Shown here: positions 27,571 to 37,400 of the stretch, one piece after another
Position numbering within the stretch: position 1 is the first letter of the stretch
Layout: each line of letters opens with the position of its first letter
Assembly: GCF_011043545.1 (NCBI RefSeq)
Contig: NZ_JAAKGP010000001.1
Coordinates: 434,001 to 498,000, forward strand
Length of the DNA: 64,000 bases
DNA from: Rhodobacter sp. SGA-6-6
GTDB lineage: Bacteria > Pseudomonadota > Alphaproteobacteria > Rhodobacterales > Rhodobacteraceae
Direction of reading: 5' to 3'
Translations under genes and position numbers: made by a program
The notes under the pieces: generated by a model
Databases searched by the model: none
Seen by the model: only the letters and a program-made list of their open reading frames with translations
Told to the model about the DNA's origin: nothing

Positions 27571-29127
27571 ATGCCGGACGGGGATACCAGCAAGCGCCAG
27601 CGCGGCGGACGCGACCAGCGCCGGGTGGCGCGGGCACAGGGCAACGTGGTGCACCGGCCCTATATCACCCGCGGCATCCCGACCTACGACATTCTGTCCG
27701 AGGAAAGCCTGGAACGGATCGAGGCCACCGCCGACCGCATCCTGGCCGAGATCGGCATCGAGCTGCGCGAGGATGCCGAGGCGATGCGGCTCTACAAGGC
27801 CGCCGGCGCCGAGGTGACGGCGACCGCGCCCGAGGTCTGGCGGGTCAAGTTCCCGCCCGGCATGGTGCGGGAAATCCTGAAGACCGCGCCGGCGGAGTTC
27901 ATCCAGCACGCCCGCAACCCGGCCAATTCGGTGCGGATCGGCGGCAGGAACGTGGTCTTCGCCCCCTCCTACGGCAGCCCCTTCGTGATGGACCTCGACC
28001 GCGGCCGCCGCTACGGCACCATCGAGGATTTCCGCAACTTCGTGAAGCTTTCCCAGTCCTCGCCTTGGCTGCACCATTCCGGCGGCACCGTCTGCGAACC
28101 GACCGACGTGCCGGTGAACAAGCGCCACTTGGACATGGTTTACAGCCACATCCGCTATTCCGACCGCGCCTTCCTCGGCTCGATCACCGCGGCGGAGCGG
28201 GCGGCCGACAGCGTGGAGATGGCGCGCATCCTGTTCGGCGCCGATTTCACCGACAAGAACTGCGTGGTGATGGGCAACTTCAACACCACCTCGCCCTTGG
28301 TGCTGGATGGCGTCACCGCGGCGGGCATCCGCACCTATGCAGCGGCCAACCAGGGGTCGATCCACCTGCCCTTCCTGCTGGGAGGCGCGGTGGCGCCGCT
28401 GACCACCGCCGGCATGGTGGCGCAGGGGCTGGCGGAAAGCATGTCCTCCTGCGCGCTGGCGCAACTGGTGCGGCCGGGGGCGCCGACGATCCTGGCCAGC
28501 TTCTTCTCCTCGATGAGCCTGAAGTCCGGCTCGCCCACCTTCGGCACGCCGGAACCCGCCGTCGCCTCGCTGGTGATGGGCCAGCTGGCGCGGCGGCTGA
28601 ACATGCCGCTGCGCTGCGCGGGGAACTTCAGCACCTCGAAGCTGCCGGACGGGCAGGCGATGCAGCAAAGCATGATGTCGATGATGTCCGCGGTGCAGGG
28701 CGGGGCGAACTACATCCTGCATTCGGCCGGCTTCCTCGACGGCCTGTTGTCGATGTCCTACGAGAAGCTGGTGATGGACACCGACATGTGCGGCGCGCTG
28801 CATTCCTATCTCGACGGCATGGCGGTGGACGAGGACACCCTGGCCTTCGAGGCGCTGGACGAACTCGGCCCCGGGCAGCACCTGTTCTCGACCCAGCACA
28901 CGCTGCGGCATTACGAGACCGCCTATTGGGATTCCGCGCTGGACGACAACCAGCCCTGGGAGACCTGGGACGAACAGGGCGGGATCGACTACGCGCAGCG
29001 CGCCAATGCGCGGTGGAAGCGGCTGCTGGCCGAATACGAGGCCCCGCCGCTGGACGAGGGCGTGGACGAGGCGCTGCAGGACTTCATGGCCCGCCGCAAG
29101 ACCGCGGTGCCGGACATGTGGTATTGA
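27571..29127 (+). CDS. Trimethylamine methyltransferase (MttB)-family protein, non-pyrrolysine type
   Basis: 518 aa, the length of MttB-superfamily methyltransferases. The frame contains no in-frame amber codon, so there is no pyrrolysine; such proteins (MtgB type) demethylate quaternary amines such as glycine betaine rather than trimethylamine. The family core is recognised from the N-terminal R-A-Q-G-N-V-V-H-R-P-Y, the repeating A-A-N-Q-G-S-I-H-L-P-F and F-G-T-P-E-P-A-V-A-S segments, and A-D-S-V-E-M-A-R. The usual partner, a corrinoid protein with its reactivase, is not encoded in this window. It is followed by a 2OG-Fe(II)-type oxygenase. Confidence 0.85.
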   Translation: MPDGDTSKRQRGGRDQRRVARAQGNVVHRPYITRGIPTYDILSEESLERIEATADRILAEIGIELREDAEAMRLYKAAGAEVTATAPEVWRVKFPPGMVREILKTAPAEFIQHARNPANSVRIGGRNVVFAPSYGSPFVMDLDRGRRYGTIEDFRNFVKLSQSSPWLHHSGGTVCEPTDVPVNKRHLDMVYSHIRYSDRAFLGSITAAERAADSVEMARILFGADFTDKNCVVMGNFNTTSPLVLDGVTAAGIRTYAAANQGSIHLPFLLGGAVAPLTTAGMVAQGLAESMSSCALAQLVRPGAPTILASFFSSMSLKSGSPTFGTPEPAVASLVMGQLARRLNMPLRCAGNFSTSKLPDGQAMQQSMMSMMSAVQGGANYILHSAGFLDGLLSMSYEKLVMDTDMCGALHSYLDGMAVDEDTLAFEALDELGPGQHLFSTQHTLRHYETAYWDSALDDNQPWETWDEQGGIDYAQRANARWKRLLAEYEAPPLDEGVDEALQDFMARRKTAVPDMWY

Positions 29128-29232
29128 TCGCCGCCTGACCGGCCCTTTCCGACCCCAGACGACAGCCCGACGGTGCGGCCCCCGCCGCCCCGGCCGTTTC
29201 CTTCATTTCAAAGCAAACAAGGAGTTCCGCTC

Positions 29233-30231
29233 ATGTCCAAGGATCTGGTCGCCCGGCTGGACGACAAGCTGCGCGCGAAACGCGAGAGTTTCGACCGCAT
29301 CCCGGTGGTCGACGTGGCCCCGCTGCTGGACGGCAGCGGCAAGCAGGCGGTGGCCAGGCAGATCCGCTGGGCGCTGTCGAACGCCGGCTTCATGTATGTG
29401 AAGAACCACGGCATCGAGGCCGGCTTCGTCGACGAGGTCTTCGCCGTCACCCGCCGCTTCTTCGACCTGCCGATGGAGCGGAAGATGGCGCTGCACGTGT
29501 CGAAGTCCGACGTGGCGCTGCGCGGCTATATCGAGCCCTTCGGCGAGAACACCGATCCCGGCAAGACCCGCGACCTGAAGGAATGCTTCGACATCGGGCC
29601 GGAGCGTGCCACGCTGGAAGGCCCGTTCTTCGGCCCGAACCAGTGGCCCGAAGGCTTCCCCGACTTCCAGCGGCTGGTCTACGACTACCACCAGAAGATG
29701 GTCGCGCTGTCCCGGCAGCTGCTGCGCGGCATCGCCCTCAGCCTCGACCTGCCGGAGACGCATTTCGAGCCCTTGATGAAGGACCCGATCAGCATCCAGC
29801 GCCTGCTGCATTATCCGCCGCAGAACGGCCATGTGTCGGAAGACATCATCGGCATCGGCGCCCATACCGACTACGGCAACCTGACCATCCTGGCGCAGGA
29901 CGACGTCGGCGGATTGCAGGTGATGAACCGCGACGGCGACTGGGTGGAAGGCACACCCATCCCCGGCCATTTCGTCATCAACATCGGCGACCTGATCCAG
30001 AAGCTGACCAACGATGTCTACCTGGCCAACATGCACCGGGTTATCAACACCTCGGGGCGCGAGCGCTATTCGATCCCCTTCTTCATCGACGCCGACTACG
30101 ACGCGGTGATCGCGCCGCTGCCCTCCTGCGTGACCGAGGCCAATCCGCAGCGCTACCAGCCGGTCACCTGCGGCGCGCACAAGTTCGGCCGCTTCGCCGC
30201 CAGCTATGCCCATCTGAAGCAGCCGGCCTGA
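29233..30231 (+). CDS. 2-oxoglutarate/Fe(II)-dependent (isopenicillin N synthase-like) oxygenase
   Basis: 332 aa double-stranded beta-helix enzyme. Iron ligands H211, D213 (G-A-H-T-D-Y) and H268 (M-H-R-V-I-N), and the R278-x-S280 pair that binds the 2-oxoglutarate carboxylate, are all present. The N-terminal DIOX_N part has I-P-V-V-D-V-A-P and G-F-M-Y-V-K-N-H-G. It likely hydroxylates or oxidatively demethylates the substrate of this cluster. The start follows AAGGAG; it is about 105 bases after the MttB gene. It converges with nrdF seven bases later. Confidence 0.88.
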   Translation: MSKDLVARLDDKLRAKRESFDRIPVVDVAPLLDGSGKQAVARQIRWALSNAGFMYVKNHGIEAGFVDEVFAVTRRFFDLPMERKMALHVSKSDVALRGYIEPFGENTDPGKTRDLKECFDIGPERATLEGPFFGPNQWPEGFPDFQRLVYDYHQKMVALSRQLLRGIALSLDLPETHFEPLMKDPISIQRLLHYPPQNGHVSEDIIGIGAHTDYGNLTILAQDDVGGLQVMNRDGDWVEGTPIPGHFVINIGDLIQKLTNDVYLANMHRVINTSGRERYSIPFFIDADYDAVIAPLPSCVTEANPQRYQPVTCGAHKFGRFAASYAHLKQPA

Positions 30232-30238
30232 GGCGCGG

Positions 30239-33382
<3,144 letters not shown>

Positions 33383-33398
<16 letters not shown>

Positions 33399-33811
33399 GG
33401 CGCTCCCCGGAAGGTTTCCAGCCCCATCTTCGCGAGTCCTTCGCGGATGCGGGCGATGTCGGTCTCGGTTCCCGCCAGCTCGAACTTGTAGAGCAGGGGG
33501 ACATTGCATTTCGCGGCGATCACCTCGCCGGCGCTGGCGAAGAGCCGGCCGAAGTTGCGGTTGCCGCCGGCGATGACGCCGCGGATCAGGGCGCGGCGGC
33601 CGGGATCGTTCAGGAAGCGGATCACCGGCTTCGCCACCGCGCCGCGGCCCTGGCCGTCGGCATAGGTCGGGCAGATCAGGACATAGGGGCCTTCGGGCAG
33701 CGGCATCCCGGCCTCGGGCGAGATCGGGATGCGCAGGGCGGGCAGCCCCAGCCGCGCGACAAGGCGTGCGGTGTTGCCGGAAGCCGATGAATAATAGACC
33801 AGCCCCGGCAT
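33383..33811 (-). CDS. nrdI: Ribonucleotide reductase flavodoxin-like assembly protein
   Basis: 142 aa flavodoxin-like fold. The FMN loop [10 protein letters not shown] at residues 6-15 and G-N-R-N-F-G-R in the C-terminal half are the NrdI landmarks. It supplies superoxide/oxidant for assembling the dimanganese-tyrosyl cofactor of NrdF. It starts five bases after nrdH and overlaps nrdE. A longer upstream frame from 34216 is nrdH sequence read out of frame. Confidence 0.93.
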
Positions 33812-33816
33812 CGCCG

Positions 33817-34038
33817 TCAGGCCAGCCGGCCGATCATGTCGGGCCGGAAGCCCGCCCAATGCGCCTCGCCCGCCACCACCACCGGGGCCTGCCGGTAGCC
33901 CAGGCCGGTGACCAGTTCCATCGCCGCGGCGTCCTCGGTCAGGTCGACGAGGCTGTAGGAAATGCCGCGGGCGTCCAGCGCACGGGTGGTGGCGGTGCAT
34001 TGCACGCAGGCGGGCTTGGAATAGACGGTGATGCTCAA
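33817..34038 (-). CDS. nrdH: Glutaredoxin-like protein NrdH
   Basis: 73 aa thioredoxin-fold protein with the active site C-V-Q-C (C11, C14) and the NrdH end [10 protein letters not shown]. It donates electrons to NrdE. No ATG fits; a TTG at 34038 gives the standard M-S-I-T-V-Y-S-K start, so a rare start codon is used, with only a weak ribosome site in front. It is the first gene of nrdHIEF and lies 104 bases behind a cobalamin riboswitch, so its translation or transcription should fall when B12 is plentiful. Confidence 0.9.
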   Translation of the reverse strand: MSITVYSKPACVQCTATTRALDARGISYSLVDLTEDAAAMELVTGLGYRQAPVVVAGEAHWAGFRPDMIGRLA

Positions 34039-34141
34039 GGCTCTGTCCCCATTTCTTGTTCTGGCAACGGGGATGCGGCGTGGACGCGGCGGGAAAACCT
34101 GCCGGAGCCACGACGCCGCGCCCGCCGCACGGTTTCGTCTC

Positions 34142-34313
34142 GGTGTCCTGGCAGGTCTCCTGGCTTGCGGGTCTCGGCTTCGCCGGCCTTCCCGGGGTGT
34201 CCCGCCCCAGTGGCATTCCGGTTTCGCTCGCCGCTTACAGTTGCGGGGGCAGCGCCGGCATCGCACCGGCTTCCCTCTTCACCCCCGAGTCGCCCCGGGG
34301 GAACCATGACACC
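34142..34313 (-). promoter_or_regulatory. Cobalamin (B12) riboswitch upstream of nrdHIEF
   Basis: On the minus strand the aptamer opens with GGTGTC (34313-34308) and closes with the pairing GACACC (34147-34142), forming P1. Between them lie the conserved pieces AGCCGGTGCGATGCCGGC, CAACTGTAAGCGG and the B12-box GCCACTG (34214-34208), in the canonical order. About 100 further bases form the expression platform before nrdH. A TTGACA at 34346-34341 is a possible -35 element; no good -10 is seen. Confidence 0.92.
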
Positions 34314-34365
34314 ACCATTGGTGGGCTTTGCGCCCGGGTTTGTCAATATCTTGTGGCGGCCAATC

Positions 34366-35400
34366 CTAGACCCGCAGCGCCGGGCGTTCCGCTGCCTCCA
34401 CCCGGCCGATCACGGCGGCCTGGGTGAAGCCGTGGCTGCGGAAGCAGTCCAGCACCGCGCCCGCGGCCTCCGCCGCGCAGGAAACCAGCAGCCCGCCGCT
34501 GGTCTGCGGATCGGTCAGCAGGGCGCGGTCCTCGTCGGAGAGGACACCTTCCACCTGCGCGCCATAGCTGTCCCAGTTCCGCGCCGAGGCGCCGGTGACG
34601 AAGCCGCCCTGCACCAGCCCGCGCGCGCCCTGCAGCACCGGCACCGAGGTCAGGTCCAGCCGCACCGCGCAGCCCGAGCCGCGAGCCATCTCCAGCGCGT
34701 GGCCGGCAAGGCCGAAGCCGGTGACGTCGGTCATCGCATGGACGCCCGGCATCCGCGCCAGTTCCGGCCCCGGCCGGTTCAGCGCGGTGGTGGTCTCGAT
34801 CATCAGCCGGTAGCCGGCCTCGTCCAGCGCCCCCTTCTTGAGCGCCGCCGAGAAGACGCCGACCCCCAGCCCCTTGCCGAGGATCAGCACATCCCCCGGC
34901 TGCGCGCCGGAGTTGCGCTTCAGGTCGCGCGGATCGACCAGGCCGAGGGCGACCAGGCCATAGATCGGCTCCACCGAGTCGATGGTATGGCCGCCCGCCA
35001 CCGGAATGCCGGCCTCGCGGCAGGCGGCGGCCCCGCCTTCCAGGATCTTGCCGATGGTGGCGGTGGACAGCACCTTTACCGGCATCCCCACCAGCGCCAG
35101 CGCCAGGATCGGCCGGCCGCCCATGGCATAGACATCGCTGATCGCATTGGTCGCGGCGATGCGGCCGAAGTCCATGGGATCGTCGACGATGGGCATGAAG
35201 AAATCGGTCGTTGCCACCAGCGCCTGCGTCTCGCTGATCCGATAGACCGCGGCGTCGTCCGAGGTCTCGGTCCCCACCAGCAGTTCGGGCGGCACCGGCA
35301 GCGCCGGGGTGGCGCGCAGGATGCTCTCCAGCACGCCGGGGGCGATCTTGCAGCCGCAGCCGCCGCCATGGGAGAGGGAGCTCAGTCGGGGTTCGGTCAT
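34366..35400 (-). CDS. selD: Selenide, water dikinase (selenophosphate synthetase)
   Basis: 344 aa, full length. The N-terminal catalytic loop H-G-G-G-C-G-C-K puts Cys15/Cys17 and Lys18 at the active site; the position that is selenocysteine in some relatives is cysteine here. Also present are D-A-A-V-Y and G-G-H-T-I-D-S-V-E-P. It makes selenophosphate from selenide and ATP. The ATG directly follows the mnmH stop (TAG-ATG), so the two are one unit whose purpose is tRNA selenation. No selA or selB lies in the window. Confidence 0.93.
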   Translation of the reverse strand: MTEPRLSSLSHGGGCGCKIAPGVLESILRATPALPVPPELLVGTETSDDAAVYRISETQALVATTDFFMPIVDDPMDFGRIAATNAISDVYAMGGRPILALALVGMPVKVLSTATIGKILEGGAAACREAGIPVAGGHTIDSVEPIYGLVALGLVDPRDLKRNSGAQPGDVLILGKGLGVGVFSAALKKGALDEAGYRLMIETTTALNRPGPELARMPGVHAMTDVTGFGLAGHALEMARGSGCAVRLDLTSVPVLQGARGLVQGGFVTGASARNWDSYGAQVEGVLSDEDRALLTDPQTSGGLLVSCAAEAAGAVLDCFRSHGFTQAAVIGRVEAAERPALRV

Positions 35401-36441
35401 CTAATCGCTCCGTATCATCCCGGCCAGCCGGTCCGCCGCCGCGGCCAGCCCATCGGGGCCAAGGGTTGCAAGGTGCAGCACCCGCCGCGGCACGTCGCTG
35501 CGCGAGCGGTGCTTCAGGTAGCGCGGATCGTAATGTGCCGCGACCAGCTGCCCGGCAAGTTCCACGAAATCGCCCCTGGCCGCCAGCGCCTGCCAGTCTT
35601 CGATCCGCTCGGCGGCGTGGTAGGGGCGCAGAAGATCGATGGTCGCCGCCAGCCGCGCCGGATCGGCGGTGACATCGGCATAGGCGCGGGCGAGGTAGGC
35701 CGCGCGCTCCTCCAGCGGCGCCTCCAGCTCGATCCGCGGCGCGGCGCAAAGCGCTTTCCACAGCGCCGGCGGCAGGCGGCAGTCGCCGACCATGGCGCTT
35801 TCGGCCTCCACCACCACCGGGCGCGACGGGTCCAGCCCGGCCAGCAGATGCGCCAGCCGCCCCTCGAACATCCGCTGCGAGGGCTGCCTCCCGCGCCCGC
35901 CGAACAGCGAGCCGCGGTGGTTGGCCAGCCCTTCCAGGTCGATCACCTGCACCCCGCGTGCCGCCAGCAGGTGCAGGAGTTCCGTCTTCGCCGTGCCGGT
36001 ATTGCCGTCCAGCACGGTCAGCCGCCTCGGCACCGCCTCCAGCTGCTGCAGCACCAGCCCGCGCCAGGCCTTGTAGCCGCCGGCGATGGTCTCCACCCGC
36101 CAGCCGATCTGCGCCAGGATGGTGGCGAAGGAGCCGGAGCGCTGCCCGCCCCGCCAGCAATAGACCAGCGGCCGCCAGCCGCCGGGCCTGTCGGCCAGCG
36201 CCCCCTCCAGATGCCGCGCCGCGTTGCGGGCAACCAGCGCCGCACCGATCTTGCGCGCGGCGAAAGGGGCGACCTGCTTGTAGATCGTGCCGACCCGGGC
36301 CCGTTCCTCGTCGTCCAGCACCGGAAGGTTGATGGCGCCGGGCAGGTGGTCCTCGGCGAATTCCGACGGCGCCCGCACGTCGATGATGTCATCGAAGCGC
36401 AGCGCGGCAAGGTCGGTCAGCGAGGCAAGCGTCAGGGCCAT
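35401..36441 (-). CDS. mnmH: tRNA 2-selenouridine synthase
   Basis: 346 aa. N-terminal rhodanese domain with the active cysteine C95 in V-Y-C-W-R-G-G-Q-R-S, then a P-loop domain with G-N-T-G-T-A-K-T at 146-153. This two-domain build is unique to MnmH (YbbB/SelU). It replaces sulfur by selenium at the wobble uridine of tRNAs for Lys, Glu and Gln. Its selenophosphate comes from SelD encoded immediately downstream. It is divergent from the Ku gene across 137 bases. Confidence 0.93.
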   Translation of the reverse strand: MALTLASLTDLAALRFDDIIDVRAPSEFAEDHLPGAINLPVLDDEERARVGTIYKQVAPFAARKIGAALVARNAARHLEGALADRPGGWRPLVYCWRGGQRSGSFATILAQIGWRVETIAGGYKAWRGLVLQQLEAVPRRLTVLDGNTGTAKTELLHLLAARGVQVIDLEGLANHRGSLFGGRGRQPSQRMFEGRLAHLLAGLDPSRPVVVEAESAMVGDCRLPPALWKALCAAPRIELEAPLEERAAYLARAYADVTADPARLAATIDLLRPYHAAERIEDWQALAARGDFVELAGQLVAAHYDPRYLKHRSRSDVPRRVLHLATLGPDGLAAAADRLAGMIRSD

Positions 36442-36578
36442 GCCGCAGGGTTAGAGCAAATCCGCCGCGGCCGGAAGCCGTCACGCCAAGGCCCCACCCC
36501 CGTCTCAGCCGGTCGCGACGGAACGATCCTGCGCATTGCGGGTTATCCGGTGGCATCGGACTGCGGAAGGCGGAAGAC

Positions 36579-37397
36579 ATGGCGCCCCGGGCGAACTGGA
36601 AGGGCACGTTGAGGGTGGCCGAGGTCACCTGCGCGGTCGGGCTTTACACCGCCGCCTCGACCTCGGAGCGGATCGCCTTCCATACCATCAACCGGGCGAC
36701 GGGCCATCGCGTCAGGCGGGAATTCGTCGATGCCGAGACCGGCAAGCCGGTCGACCGCGAGGATCAGGTCAAGGGCTACGAGCTGTCCGAAGGCCAGTAT
36801 GTCCTGCTGGAGGCCGAGGAGATCGCCGCCGTCGTGCCGGAAAGCGACAAGGTGCTGGCGGTGGAGGTCTTCCTGCCCTGCCGCGAGATCGACGATGTCT
36901 ATTTCGACAAGCCCTATTACCTCGCCCCGGCCGACCGGCTGGGACAGGAGGCTTTCGCGCTGATCCGCGAAGGGATGGCGGCGTCGAAGGTGGCGGCCAT
37001 CGCGCGGACCGTGCTGTTCCGGCGGATGCGCACGGTGCTGATCCGCGCCCATGGCCCGGGGCTGGTCGCCACCACGCTGAACTTCGACTACGAGGTCCGC
37101 CCGGCCGAGGCCGCCTTCAAGGACATCCCGGCGCTGAAGATCGAGGGCGAGATGCTGGATCTGGCGCAGCACATCATCCAGAGCAAGATGGGCGCCTTCG
37201 ATCCCTCCAGCTTCGACGACCGCTACGAGGCCGCGCTGGAAGAACTGGTCCGCGCCAAGATCGAGGGCCGCAAGATCGCGCCGCGCCGCGAGGCCAAGCG
37301 CGAGACGGTGGTCGACCTGATGCAGGCCCTGCGCGACAGCGCCAAGCTGGAGAAGAAGCCCGCGCGCAAGCCTGCCCCCCGGCGCAAGGCGGGCTAG
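36579..37397 (+). CDS. ku: Ku DNA-end-binding protein (copy 1)
   Basis: 272 aa. The bacterial Ku core barrel is recognisable: W-K-G-T-L-R-V-A-E-V, the R-V-R-R-E-F-V-D-A-E-T-G-K-P-V segment, K-G-Y-E-L-S-E-G-Q-Y-V and A-A-I-A-R-T-V-L. A lysine/arginine-rich C-terminal tail (about 235-272) is the usual DNA-contact extension. Ku homodimers thread onto broken DNA ends and recruit LigD. ligD starts three bases after the stop, so both are co-expressed. Confidence 0.94.
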   Translation: MAPRANWKGTLRVAEVTCAVGLYTAASTSERIAFHTINRATGHRVRREFVDAETGKPVDREDQVKGYELSEGQYVLLEAEEIAAVVPESDKVLAVEVFLPCREIDDVYFDKPYYLAPADRLGQEAFALIREGMAASKVAAIARTVLFRRMRTVLIRAHGPGLVATTLNFDYEVRPAEAAFKDIPALKIEGEMLDLAQHIIQSKMGAFDPSSFDDRYEAALEELVRAKIEGRKIAPRREAKRETVVDLMQALRDSAKLEKKPARKPAPRRKAG

Positions 37398-37400
37398 GCC

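Noticed and set aside
33766-36612. 948-aa plus-strand frame over nrdH, riboswitch, selD and mnmH
   Set aside because: Crosses a clear B12 riboswitch and three minus-strand genes; no recognisable fold.
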